DNA of 64,000 nt, taken from contig NZ_OY780933.1 of NCBI RefSeq assembly GCF_963676065.1, positions 3,140,122 through 3,204,121 of the forward strand. Direction: 5' to 3'. Origin of the DNA: Maridesulfovibrio sp. GTDB lineage: Bacteria; Desulfobacterota; Desulfovibrionia; Desulfovibrionales; Desulfovibrionaceae. The notes beneath the pieces are model-generated. The model was given only the letters and a program-made list of their open reading frames with translations, was not told the DNA's origin and did no database searches. The position numbers and the translations under genes were made by a program. Positions 17,968-26,811 of this stretch are shown here, piece after piece. The first letter of the stretch is position 1; the number at the start of each line of letters is the position of its first letter.

Positions 17968-18963
17968 ATGAGAATTAAAGATATTGCCGACGCTGCAGGA
18001 GTTTCTACTGCCACGGTTTCGCGGGTTTTGAGCGGTAAACCGAATGTCCGGCAGGAAGTCCGTGATAAGGTACTGAAGGTAGTCGCCAAAACTAATTACA
18101 GACCAGACAAGGCTGCCCAAAGGTTGCGCTCGAAGAAATCAACTTACATTGGACTCATCGTTGCAGATATTCAAAGCCCGTTTTTTGCTTCGGTGGCAAG
18201 AGCGGTAGAGGATGTAGCGCAAAAAAATAATTACAGCGTAATCTTATGCAATACTGATGAAAATCATGAAAAAGAGCGTATGTATCTTGAAATGATGCAG
18301 AGTGAAAACGCTGCCGGAATTATATTGGCTCCCACCCTGCGACTTTCAGACAATTTTGAGCTGACCAGATATTACACCTCGCCTATTGTCGTTATCGACC
18401 GACAGGTTAGCGGACAGGCTGCCGACATGGTTCTTATAGATAACCATCAGGCTGCTATGGAATTAACCCAACATATGCTTGCACATGGTTACAAACGCAT
18501 TGCTGCTCTTTTCGGCGATAACAGCGCCACAGGACAGCAGCGTAAATCAGGTTTCGCCGAGACGATACGTGAAGCGGGACTTACTGAAGAAAACGTAATT
18601 ATAAAGACCCTCCCAGCCACAGATCAAGCTGCCCATGAAGCTGTCACCGAATTATTGAATCTTGATACCCCTCCTGAAGCTATCATCACCAGTAACGGTA
18701 GACTTGGAGCTGGAGCATTTAGAGCCATAAGGGATAAAGAACTGCCCGTCCCCGAGTCTGTGGCTTTTGCAAGCTTTGACGAATCAATCTGGACTTCCAT
18801 GACCCGGCCCTCCATCACTGTAGTGGAACAACCGACCTATGCCATTGGGCAGACTGCCTGCGAATTACTGCTTAAACGCATTGACGACCCTAAACGGCCG
18901 ACACGGAAAGTGGTTCTCGAAAGCAGACTAGTGGTAAGGCAATCCTGTGGCGGAATAATCTAA
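17968..18963 (+). CDS. LacI-family transcriptional regulator, probable fructose operon repressor
   Basis: 331 residues. N-terminal LacI helix-turn-helix (IKDIADAAGVSTATVSRVLSGKPNVRQEVRDKV) with the hinge following, then a periplasmic-binding-protein-like effector domain (YIGLIVADIQSPFFASVARAVEDVA; VVIDRQV; RIAALFGDN; FASFDESIWTSM). It is closest in look to FruR/Cra and related sugar regulators. Divergent from the fru operon with two AATCGATT operators in the shared 281-base region, so it probably represses fru until fructose-1-phosphate (or bisphosphate) binds; the effector is inferred. ATG follows gaggtaag. Confidence 0.92.
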   Translation: MRIKDIADAAGVSTATVSRVLSGKPNVRQEVRDKVLKVVAKTNYRPDKAAQRLRSKKSTYIGLIVADIQSPFFASVARAVEDVAQKNNYSVILCNTDENHEKERMYLEMMQSENAAGIILAPTLRLSDNFELTRYYTSPIVVIDRQVSGQAADMVLIDNHQAAMELTQHMLAHGYKRIAALFGDNSATGQQRKSGFAETIREAGLTEENVIIKTLPATDQAAHEAVTELLNLDTPPEAIITSNGRLGAGAFRAIRDKELPVPESVAFASFDESIWTSMTRPSITVVEQPTYAIGQTACELLLKRIDDPKRPTRKVVLESRLVVRQSCGGII

Positions 18964-19394
18964 GAAGAACGCTCAAAAACCTCTATTCAGCGTATCCCTG
19001 CGTGGCATGGAGAATTCATTTTAACCATACCTTCAACATCACGTTCGACCAATGCCGGATGTCCTGCCGTTTGGAACTGAACGATTCAATGGCTGATGAT
19101 AATTTCAGCCAATCCTACTCTCCAGAACTTCATCTGCCTTTATACTGCGACACTCTCTCAATAGATTTTATCTATATGTCACATAGATAAAATCTATCAA
19201 AAATCTCTTAAAATCTTACATGTTAGCTCCAAAATGGAGCCAATTTCAGATAACACCTTTCCATTTTTTTTATACATGTTATTTTTAACATATTGTAATA
19301 ACTGTATTTTTTGTTAAAGTTACCTCCCACATAAATGCATATTTATAATATAGCAGTGGCAATTACGCTACTGCTTAATCAAGGAGGCCATCCA
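18964..19394. other. Intergenic region upstream of fdhA
   Basis: 431 bases with no credible gene; one short open frame at 19002-19190 has no ribosome site or recognisable sequence. It contains the 15-base-armed inverted repeat at 19161-19197 and, downstream, AT-rich DNA (19255-19330) that should hold the fdh promoter. I see no clear sigma-54 or FNR box. Confidence 0.6.
19161..19197. promoter_or_regulatory. Perfect inverted repeat between fruR-like gene and fdhA
   Basis: ATAGATTTTATCTAT, seven bases, ATAGATAAAATCTAT: 15-base perfect arms. No T-run follows, so it is less likely a terminator than a protein-binding site about 200 bases upstream of fdhA. Confidence 0.5.
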
Positions 19395-22300
19395 ATGAAA
19401 TGTGACCGCCGAAAATTTTTGAAGCTCACAGCCTCGTCAGCAATGTGCCTTTCGCTGGCACAATTAGGAGTCAGCCTGACTCCGATTAAAAGCTATGCTG
19501 CCAGCCTAAAAATCGACGGAGCAAAAGAGGTCTTTACCGTCTGTCCATTCTGCTCAGTTAGCTGCTTTGCTATCGGCTATGTAAAGAACGGCAAATTAGT
19601 TGGGGTCGAAGGCGATCCGGACTACCCGATTAATGAAGGATCTCTATGCGCCAAAGGTGCAGCCATGTTTACCATGACGACTTCTCACCATCGGCTGCAA
19701 AAACCCATGTACCGCGCTCCGTACAGCGACAAGTGGGAAGAAAAAAGCTGGGATTGGATGATCGACCGCATTGCCCGCAAGGTCAAAGATACCCGCGACA
19801 AGAACTTTATCCGCAAGAACAAAGCCGGGCAGAAAGTCAACCGTCTGGAATCAATGTTTCTGATGGGCACATCACACGCCAGTAACGAGGAATGTGCGCT
19901 GACCCACCAATTTGCCAGAAGTCTTGGCGTGGTACACATGGACCATCAGGCCCGCGTCTGTCACAGCTCCACTGTTGCTGCACTCGGAGAAAGTTTTGGC
20001 CGTGGTGCCATGACCAACCACTGGATCGACATCGGCAACGCCGACTCCATTTTGATCATGGGCAGTAACGCCGCGGAACACCATCCTATTTCTTTCAAAT
20101 GGGTACTCAGGGCCAAGGATAAGGGCGCAACCGTAATGCATGTTGACCCTAAATTCTCCAGAACCTCTGCACGTTCAGACTTTCATGTTCCTTTGAGATC
20201 AGGAACTGACATCGCTTTTCTCGGCGGTATGATCAAATACATCATTGAAAAGAAGAAATACTTTAATGAATACGTAGTGGAATACACGAATGCTTCATTA
20301 ATCGTGGGTGAAGACTTTGATTTCAAGGATGGGCTTTTCTCAGGGTTTAACCCAAAGACACGATCTTATGACAAAAGCAAATGGGCTTTGGAATTTGATT
20401 CCAAAGGTAATCCTAAACGCGACAAATCTCTAAAGCATCCCCGCTGTGTTTTTCAGCTGCTGAAAAAGCACTACTCCCGGTATTCTCTGGACAAAGTAGC
20501 ATCGACCACAGGTGTTCCCGAGGAAACCCTTTTGCGGGTATACGATACTTTTACCGCAACAGGTACCGGCAAAAAAGCAGGTACCATCCTCTATGCCCTG
20601 GGCTGGACCCAGCATACCGTCGGGGTGCAGAATATCCGCACTTCCGGAATCATCCAGCTCCTTCTTGGCAACATCGGTGTAGCCGGCGGAGGAATCAACG
20701 CACTACGCGGAGAACCCAATGTACAGGGCTCCACCGACCATGCCCTGCTTTACCACATCCTTCCCGGCTACATGGCCATGCCTCATGGTGAATGGTCAAC
20801 CTACGAGGAATACAACAAGGCCAATACTCCGGTAAGCAACGATCCCAAGTCTGCCAACTGGTGGCAGCATAAACCGGAATACTTTGCTTCGCTGCTCAAA
20901 AGCTGGTTCGGCGATAACGCAACTCAGGCCAACGGTTTCTGTTATGAACTTCTGCCCAAAGTGGATAAAGGGGTGGATTATTCCTACCTGTTCATGTTCG
21001 ACCGCATGTACAGGGGCGAAATGACCGGCGGTTTCTTTATGGGACTCAATCCCATGAACAGCGTCCCCAACACCCATAAGATTCGTAGGGCAATGGATAA
21101 CCTTGATTGGGTTGTCTGTGCTGAATTGCACAACTCCGAAACAACGGAGAACTGGCATCGCCCCGGTGCTGATCCTAAGAAAATCAAGACAGAGTTCTTC
21201 CTGCTGCCCTCGGCCCACCGTCTGGAAAAATCAGGTTCCGTAACGAACTCAGGACGCTGGCTGCTTTGGCACGGTCAGGTAATACCACCGCAGTATGAAA
21301 CCCGTCCGTTCGGCGAAATGTACATCCCGATCATGAACAAGATCCGGGAACTCTATGCAGAGGAAAAAGGAGCTTTCCCTGACCCCATCCTTAAAATCGA
21401 TTGGCCCAAAACATTTGATCCCGACGATTTGTGCCAGCGCATCAACGGACGCTTTACCCGCGACGTAGTCGTTAAAGGTAAAAAATACAAAAAAGGACAG
21501 CAGGTACCGAGCTTTGTTTCCCTTGCTGACGACGGTTCAACTTCCAGCCTGAACTGGCTCTACTGCGGAAGCTGGACAGAAGAAAGTGGCAACAAAAGCC
21601 TCCGCCGTGATCCGAAGCAGACTCCGATGCAGGCGAAGATCGGTCTATATCCCAACTGGTCATGGTGCTGGCCCGTCAACCGCCGCATTCTTTATAACCG
21701 CGCATCTGTAGATCTCAACGGTAAACCGTTCAACCCGGATAAGGCTGTCATCGAATGGAAGGACGGCAAGTGGATTGGCGATATCCCCGATGGCGGATGG
21801 CCCCCGCTTTCCACCGGAAAAGGAAAATATCCTTTCATCATGCAGCAGCATGGTCTGGGACACCTCTTCGGTCCGGGCAGACAGGACGGCCCCTTTCCTG
21901 AACATTATGAACCGGTCGAGACCCCTGTTAAGAGCAACCTCTTCTCAAAACAGCTCAACAGCCCTGTGTATAAGTCAACAAAGAGTGCTCCGGACGTACT
22001 CGCTAAAGCAGCAGATCCGAAGTACCCCATTGTTCTCACAACATACAGTCTCACCGAACACTGGTGCGGTGGAGGTGAAACCCGCAACGTGCCTAACCTC
22101 CTAGAAGCAGAACCGCAGCTCTACGTTGAGATGAGCCCGGAACTGGCGAAGGAAAAAGGCATCAAGAACGGCGAGGTCATTAGCGTTGAAAGCGCCCGAG
22201 GCAAAGTTGAAGCCGTTGCCATGGTCACCGTGCGCATGCGTCCGCTCAAGGTCCATGGCCGCATCATACATGAGATAGGTATGCCTTACTGCTTTGGCTG

Positions 22301-22439
22301 GACCACTCCGGGATGTGGTGACTCCACAAACAGACTCACACCTTCAGTGGGGGACCCGAACACTACCATTCCGGAATACAAGGCGTGTTGCGTAAATATC
22401 CATAAGGTAAAGAAAATAACTGAGCTGGCTACGCCATAA
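19395..22439 (+). CDS. fdhA: Periplasmic formate dehydrogenase catalytic subunit (Cys form)
   Basis: 1014 residues from the ATG at 19395, with AAGGAGG eight bases before; an in-frame ATG 60 bases upstream has no such site. The Tat motif DRRKFLKLTA starts the signal peptide. A 4Fe-4S motif (CPFCSVSC...SLCAKG) opens the mature protein, then the molybdo/tungstopterin-binding domains. The active-site segment HQARVCHSS carries Cys189 where many family members have selenocysteine, with His following as usual. C-terminal part shows the pterin-binding barrel (LTTYSLTEHWCGGGETRN). It oxidises formate to CO2 in the periplasm and passes electrons via FdhB to soluble cytochromes c3 in this group. No gamma membrane subunit follows. 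Confidence 0.93.
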   Translation: MKCDRRKFLKLTASSAMCLSLAQLGVSLTPIKSYAASLKIDGAKEVFTVCPFCSVSCFAIGYVKNGKLVGVEGDPDYPINEGSLCAKGAAMFTMTTSHHRLQKPMYRAPYSDKWEEKSWDWMIDRIARKVKDTRDKNFIRKNKAGQKVNRLESMFLMGTSHASNEECALTHQFARSLGVVHMDHQARVCHSSTVAALGESFGRGAMTNHWIDIGNADSILIMGSNAAEHHPISFKWVLRAKDKGATVMHVDPKFSRTSARSDFHVPLRSGTDIAFLGGMIKYIIEKKKYFNEYVVEYTNASLIVGEDFDFKDGLFSGFNPKTRSYDKSKWALEFDSKGNPKRDKSLKHPRCVFQLLKKHYSRYSLDKVASTTGVPEETLLRVYDTFTATGTGKKAGTILYALGWTQHTVGVQNIRTSGIIQLLLGNIGVAGGGINALRGEPNVQGSTDHALLYHILPGYMAMPHGEWSTYEEYNKANTPVSNDPKSANWWQHKPEYFASLLKSWFGDNATQANGFCYELLPKVDKGVDYSYLFMFDRMYRGEMTGGFFMGLNPMNSVPNTHKIRRAMDNLDWVVCAELHNSETTENWHRPGADPKKIKTEFFLLPSAHRLEKSGSVTNSGRWLLWHGQVIPPQYETRPFGEMYIPIMNKIRELYAEEKGAFPDPILKIDWPKTFDPDDLCQRINGRFTRDVVVKGKKYKKGQQVPSFVSLADDGSTSSLNWLYCGSWTEESGNKSLRRDPKQTPMQAKIGLYPNWSWCWPVNRRILYNRASVDLNGKPFNPDKAVIEWKDGKWIGDIPDGGWPPLSTGKGKYPFIMQQHGLGHLFGPGRQDGPFPEHYEPVETPVKSNLFSKQLNSPVYKSTKSAPDVLAKAADPKYPIVLTTYSLTEHWCGGGETRNVPNLLEAEPQLYVEMSPELAKEKGIKNGEVISVESARGKVEAVAMVTVRMRPLKVHGRIIHEIGMPYCFGWTTPGCGDSTNRLTPSVGDPNTTIPEYKACCVNIHKVKKITELATP

Positions 22440-22454
22440 TATTAGGAGACTGTC

Positions 22455-23189
22455 ATGTCCAAAACAATACTGATAGACACCTCTCGCTGCACGGCATGCC
22501 GCGGGTGCCAGATCGCCTGTAAGGAATGGCATGAACTGCCCGCAAACAAAACCTATCAGGTCGGCTGGGGCAGCCATCAAAATCCACAGGATTTAAATCC
22601 GAACAACTACAAACTGCTTCGCTTTAACGAACACCTGACTGACGGCATTATCCGCTGGAACTTCTTCCCTGACCAGTGTCGGCATTGTGAAATTGCCCCC
22701 TGCAAGGAAACAGGCGACATGTACATTGAAGAAGCAATCGTACAGGACGAAGATACTGGTGCAATTATCTTCACCTCCAAGACAAAAGGTTTCGATAAGG
22801 AACAATTTGAGGAGATTAAAGAAGCGTGTCCCTATAATATCCCGAGAAGGGATGAAAAGACCAAATTGCTCGCTAAGTGTACCATGTGCAACGACAGAAT
22901 TCACAACGGTATGCCTCCGGCCTGCGTAAAAGTCTGCCCCACCGGAACTATGCAGTTCGGCGACAGGGAAGAGATGCTTGAACTGGGCAAAAAACGTCTG
23001 GCAAAGTTGAAAAAAGACTGGCCCGAAGCCCAGTTGGTTGATCCTGATTCGGTCAATGTCATCTATCTGATCATCGACAAACCGGAAAACTATCATGAAT
23101 ATGTCGTTTCGGAAGCTAAAATCGGTCCCGTGTCGAAGAAGCAATTCTTAGCCACACTGGCAAGGCCCTTCAAAGCAATGAAAGGATAA
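22455..23189 (+). CDS. fdhB: Formate dehydrogenase iron-sulfur beta subunit
   Basis: 244 residues with four 4Fe-4S-type Cys groups: CTACRGCQIAC, CRHCEIAPC, KCTMCNDRI together with ACPYNIP, and PPACVKVCPTG. No membrane anchor helix at the C-terminus and no signal peptide, so it would be exported by the Tat system as a passenger with FdhA. Shares electrons between the pterin site and haem carriers. Begins 15 bases after fdhA, behind an AGGAG ribosome site. Confidence 0.94.
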   Translation: MSKTILIDTSRCTACRGCQIACKEWHELPANKTYQVGWGSHQNPQDLNPNNYKLLRFNEHLTDGIIRWNFFPDQCRHCEIAPCKETGDMYIEEAIVQDEDTGAIIFTSKTKGFDKEQFEEIKEACPYNIPRRDEKTKLLAKCTMCNDRIHNGMPPACVKVCPTGTMQFGDREEMLELGKKRLAKLKKDWPEAQLVDPDSVNVIYLIIDKPENYHEYVVSEAKIGPVSKKQFLATLARPFKAMKG

Positions 23190-23262
23190 CATCTTAAGCT
23201 GGTTAACGCACAGGGCGTCAAACAATGGCGCCCTGTTTCACCAAAAGATACGGAGCAACCGC

Positions 23263-24177
23263 ATGGAAATAACTTCCGACCTGAAACAAATTGAATCCAC
23301 ACTGGAAAACATCAAAAAACGTGATACTTCATATGGTGAGCTTGTTGGCAGATTCGGTTCACTTTTTAAGAAAATTGATCAGGTCCGTACCCATCTGTCC
23401 ATGACCAATCTGCACTATCCAGGCATCGAAACCGAACGTTTGGCTGCCGGTGTTCCAATCTTTGCCGAAGCTGATCTCTACTATTGGTCTGATGCTTTCA
23501 AACAGTCAGATGAAAGCCTCTTACCCGTTATTGCAGAAGTCCTGCAACTGGAACCCGATACACACCGTAAACTACTGGCCTATATGGATGTAACCGAGAA
23601 CCTTCTTGGTCTTGCCCAGGCCAGTATAGACAAAAACCTGGACCATTTTGAGCAGATATCCGCACAACTCGGCATCAATCCGCCGACTATGCTGCTCTAT
23701 ATTTCTGATACTATTTCGGCCCCGGTATTAAACGCGATTGCGTTAAGTATGGGCGAAGAGCTTTCCTCAATTTCATGGGAACATGGCTACTGTCCCGTAT
23801 GCGGCTCATCCCCCTCAATTTCACAGCTATCTCTCAAAAATATGGCTGATTCTGAATATCTTGTCGGAGGAGGGGGTAAAAAGTTTCTGCACTGTTCTCT
23901 CTGCGGGCACGACTGGCACCATAAACGAAACACCTGTGCTTCCTGTGGAAACGATGACAGCGACACCCGTGAATTTCTTTTTATGAATGATGTGGAACAT
24001 GAAAGGATTGAAGTCTGTCATAAATGCGGTAAATATATTCTCAATATCGATATGCGCCAATATGCATCCCGGCCACATTTAGATACAATACAGATGGGTC
24101 TCATTCATCTTGATGTACTGGCGCGTGATAAAAAATTGGTCCCTGTTTCACCTACTCTTTGGAATAGCATCACATAG
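23263..24177 (+). CDS. fdhE: Formate dehydrogenase accessory protein FdhE
   Basis: 304 residues. The C-terminal half has the rubredoxin-like Zn/Fe Cys pairs of FdhE: GYCPVCGSSPS, HCSLCGHDWHHKR, CASCGNDD and VCHKCGKY. The N-terminal half is helical, with the WSDAFKQ-type conserved surface. FdhE is cytoplasmic and needed for formate dehydrogenase maturation or quality control before export. Located 73 bases after fdhB, last gene before a terminator. Confidence 0.94.
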   Translation: MEITSDLKQIESTLENIKKRDTSYGELVGRFGSLFKKIDQVRTHLSMTNLHYPGIETERLAAGVPIFAEADLYYWSDAFKQSDESLLPVIAEVLQLEPDTHRKLLAYMDVTENLLGLAQASIDKNLDHFEQISAQLGINPPTMLLYISDTISAPVLNAIALSMGEELSSISWEHGYCPVCGSSPSISQLSLKNMADSEYLVGGGGKKFLHCSLCGHDWHHKRNTCASCGNDDSDTREFLFMNDVEHERIEVCHKCGKYILNIDMRQYASRPHLDTIQMGLIHLDVLARDKKLVPVSPTLWNSIT

Positions 24178-24545
24178 CGGAGAGACCAGCGGTATCTCAG
24201 TAATATCATCCATACTATTTATCATTTAACCCGTGTAAAATTTTACATCTTTAGGCTTACACTGTTATCTAAAATGAACATAAAAGAAGGGGCTGAGTCT
24301 ATTCGACTCAGCCCCTTCCTTTTACGAGGTGACAGGGAATGAGGACCCTGCCGGCAGGTATATTATGGCTTACGCTATTCAATCATCTTACCGGTTACCT
24401 GTGACCTATTCAGCAGATATAAGATAAGATGCTCTCTCCAGTTTAAACTGAGCTTTAAGCAGGGGCTGGACCTTATGGCCCAACCCCATCTTTCACGAGG
24501 CGACAGGTAAGAGGTAACCTGTCCAGTAGGTGTTTATGGCTTACG
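24178..24545. other. Convergent intergenic region with a duplicated 3' end
   Basis: 368 bases between fdhE and the convergent cytochrome gene. Beyond the fdhE terminator it holds a diverged tandem copy of the cytochrome gene's 3' end and downstream hairpin (see the repeat at 24287-24604). No gene. Confidence 0.75.
24287..24322 (+). terminator. Rho-independent terminator after fdhE
   Basis: AAGGGGCTGAGTC / GACTCAGCCCCTT, 13-base perfect stem with a five-base loop, then CCTTTT. Confidence 0.85.
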
Positions 24546-24604
24546 TTATTTCTTCATCTTACCTGTGACCATGCTACGGACGAGTGCGAATATGCTCTCT
24601 CCGG
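24287..24604. repeat. Diverged tandem duplication at the 3' end of the cytochrome b/c gene
   Basis: Copy 1 (about 24287-24441) and copy 2 (about 24461-24604) share the order: GGGGCTG hairpin, CACGAGG/TACGAGG-GACAGG, a tatggcttacg block, catcttacc...acctgtgacc, and gctctctcc. Copy 2 runs into the coding 3' end of the cytochrome gene (stop at 24546); copy 1 is a decayed version with an insertion that breaks the frame. Confidence 0.7.
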
Positions 24605-26213
24605 TGGTGCAGAGATAGAGATGGATTACGATGAATAGGATCATCAGGAATGCTGCTCCAGTGTGAACCAGAGAAACAAGATGTTTGCCGTTCATGCCCA
24701 TCAGTTCAGGGGGGATAACTTCAGGGATAAACAAAGCCAGCCCGGATGCAATCAGTACAGGGAACAGTACCAAGAGTACGGACAAATAAGCAGTCTGCTG
24801 TAAGGGGTTCAGGCGCTTTGCAGGATCATGTCCGGCCGGGTTCTCTTGTCCCCTGTAAATACCCAGCATGTAGTATTTGGCCTGCGCAAAGCTTGCGGAA
24901 ATAAAATCCGCACGCGGCAGATACTGCATAAGCTGTCCGCTAAGGATCAGATAGAGTAAGTACAGAATCCAGAGAGCAACAAGTCCCAGTGCAAAGTAAG
25001 CGTGGGTGGATTGCGCAGGCTCAAAACCCATACCGACCCCGAAGTGCATGGCGAATCCACTCACAATCAGGATGGCGAACAGAATTGCGTTGATCCAGTG
25101 CCAGAGTCTTACAGTAAACGGGAACATGGTCACAGTTTCACCATGAACATGAGTAGCTTTAGATCCCATCATACGTAGTGCTGCATGAACTGCGATTAAA
25201 AGCAGCATAGCCGCCAGAATCTGGACAAACTTAGCATTCAGCCACGGAGTCTGGGTTACACCGAGTACGTACTTGTTCTCAAGCAGACGAGCATTCATGA
25301 AACCGAGCACAGAGTCAGCTTCACCCATGGACGCTTTGATGGCTTCAGCATTTTTGGCCTTCAATTCAGTGTCGTTAAAGAGACCTTTGTTAACCATTGC
25401 AAAGGCACGTTGTTCACTGCGGTATTTGTTGAGCTTGGTAGTCATGGCGGATGACTTGGAATGACAGCTCTCGCAGTTAACTTTGGTGTCTTTGACTTCC
25501 ATGATTACGTGTACTTCAGTACCCTCTTTTCCTCCGTGGCAGGCTACGCAGCTAACGGATTCAAAATGCTTTTCCTTATTGGGCAGAAACCAATGGCCCA
25601 TCTTCTGGTCGAGCAGTTTTTTATCAGTCAGTTTCTGGTATCCGCGCAGGTCGGAATGGCACTTGAAGCAACGTTCGTTTGTCTCAACAACAACGGATGC
25701 TATTTCTTCAGTCCTTTTCGGGAGATGGAAAGTATGGGCATCATGACAGGATGCGCAGCTGAATTCCTTACCCTTCTTAACGATGGCTTTGGTATGGTAG
25801 CTGTGGTCAACCTGTTCGTAGATATCCTTGAAGTAATCTCCGTGGCAGGACTTGCAGTCCTTAGGCTTTTGGGTTTTGAATTTATGGGGTGCGCTTGCAA
25901 AAGCGTCTTCAGTTGCACCTTCGTGACAACTTTGGCAGCTCTGCCCGCTATGCACTGAGTTGCGGTAGTCCACTTCATCAACATGCAGCTGAAGAGTGCG
26001 GCCCCGGTCAGTTACCCATTTTGCGGTAATATCAGCCTTGCCATGGCAGGAGAAGCATTTCTGATTCTGCTTCAGCGCACCTTGGCGCAACTGGGCGGCT
26101 TTTGAGTACAATTGCTCTGAGTGGACGGCTGTATCGTCCGCTGCATGGACTGCTCCGGCCATAAACAAGGCTAGAGCCAAGACCAGGCAAACAGAAGCCT
26201 GTTTAATAAACAT
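24546..26213 (-). CDS. Seven-haem cytochrome c fused to cytochrome b (quinol-linked electron transfer)
   Basis: 555 residues. N-terminal signal peptide (residues 1-24, ending VHAADD), then a periplasmic region with seven CxxCH haem sites (CFSCH, CQSCH, CKSCH, CASCH, CFKCH, CVACH, CESCH). Near residue 320 a membrane helix (FVQILAAMLLLIAVHAAL) leads to a cytochrome b561-like domain of four helices with RLWHWINAILFAILIVSGFAMH and a late histidine-bearing helix (VHTGAAFLMILFIVIHLY). This architecture would oxidise menaquinol and send electrons to periplasmic haems. It follows the tetrahaem cytochrome and flavoprotein genes on the same strand, so it should be the membrane quinol dehydrogenase for that reductase (inference). 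Confidence 0.88.
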   Translation of the reverse strand: MFIKQASVCLVLALALFMAGAVHAADDTAVHSEQLYSKAAQLRQGALKQNQKCFSCHGKADITAKWVTDRGRTLQLHVDEVDYRNSVHSGQSCQSCHEGATEDAFASAPHKFKTQKPKDCKSCHGDYFKDIYEQVDHSYHTKAIVKKGKEFSCASCHDAHTFHLPKRTEEIASVVVETNERCFKCHSDLRGYQKLTDKKLLDQKMGHWFLPNKEKHFESVSCVACHGGKEGTEVHVIMEVKDTKVNCESCHSKSSAMTTKLNKYRSEQRAFAMVNKGLFNDTELKAKNAEAIKASMGEADSVLGFMNARLLENKYVLGVTQTPWLNAKFVQILAAMLLLIAVHAALRMMGSKATHVHGETVTMFPFTVRLWHWINAILFAILIVSGFAMHFGVGMGFEPAQSTHAYFALGLVALWILYLLYLILSGQLMQYLPRADFISASFAQAKYYMLGIYRGQENPAGHDPAKRLNPLQQTAYLSVLLVLFPVLIASGLALFIPEVIPPELMGMNGKHLVSLVHTGAAFLMILFIVIHLYLCTTGESIFALVRSMVTGKMKK

Positions 26214-26236
26214 ACGAAATTCCTCCTGATTAATTC

Positions 26237-26710
26237 TTAGGGAACCTGGTAATCAAAGTGGTGGCAGTTTTTGCAGTAGAACTCAGATTTACCGTGCTCT
26301 CTATGACAGGTGTCACAGGGGAGTTCCGTCGCCCAGTGCGGGGATTTATGCGGATTTGGTTCAAGTTTTTCAGTGCGTTTGGCAACATCTTCGGGAGTGC
26401 CGTGGCAGTTGGCGCAATTGCGGGTATCCGGCGGTGCGGTGGGTGCTTTTACACCGTGGCATAATTCGCAGTTAGCACCGTTCTGGTGAACTTTCTTGTG
26501 GTAGCTTTTGACCGGAAGTTTGCCGAAGACGACATCGTCAATAATGTCGATGGTAAACTGTTTGGCCTTGTGCTGCTCCATATCAATTTCGGCAACACTT
26601 TTTTCTTTTTCAGCTTTATCCTGTGCGCGCAGTGCATTTGGCGCAAGGAAAATTCCCATTGCAAACAGAAGTAGAATCGCTCCGAAGGCGAATTTTTTAC
26701 TATTTTTCAT
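26237..26710 (-). CDS. Small periplasmic tetrahaem cytochrome c
   Basis: 157 residues from the ATG at 26710, which has AAAGGA about seven bases upstream; earlier ATG and TTG codons in frame have worse spacing. A signal peptide (AFGAILLLFAMGIFLAPNALRAQ) is followed by four CxxCH sites (CELCH, CANCH, CDTCH, CKNCH). It resembles the haem domain of flavocytochrome c3 and stand-alone small tetrahaem cytochromes. It should pass electrons from the membrane cytochrome b/c protein to the flavoprotein encoded just upstream. Split cytochrome plus flavoprotein is the arrangement of two-subunit methacrylate-type reductases. Confidence 0.9.
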   Translation of the reverse strand: MKNSKKFAFGAILLLFAMGIFLAPNALRAQDKAEKEKSVAEIDMEQHKAKQFTIDIIDDVVFGKLPVKSYHKKVHQNGANCELCHGVKAPTAPPDTRNCANCHGTPEDVAKRTEKLEPNPHKSPHWATELPCDTCHREHGKSEFYCKNCHHFDYQVP

Positions 26711-26811
26711 TTTCATGTCCTTTTTAACTAATAGGGATTCCAAAGAGGCTTAACTTCTTTGGCCGCCGAAGGCGAAATGCGTGCATCTAAAACGCGAAAC
26801 GCATCAAATTC

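Noticed and set aside
19002..19190. Short open frame of 62 codons upstream of fdhA
   Set aside because: No ribosome site, low-complexity sequence and overlap with an inverted repeat.
19950..19970. Possible selenocysteine site in fdhA
   Set aside because: The codon at the active site is TGT (Cys), not TGA, and no interruption of the frame occurs.
24461..24490. Second hairpin as a strong minus-strand terminator of the cytochrome gene
   Set aside because: The stem has a mismatch and no T-run; it is better described as part of the tandem duplication.
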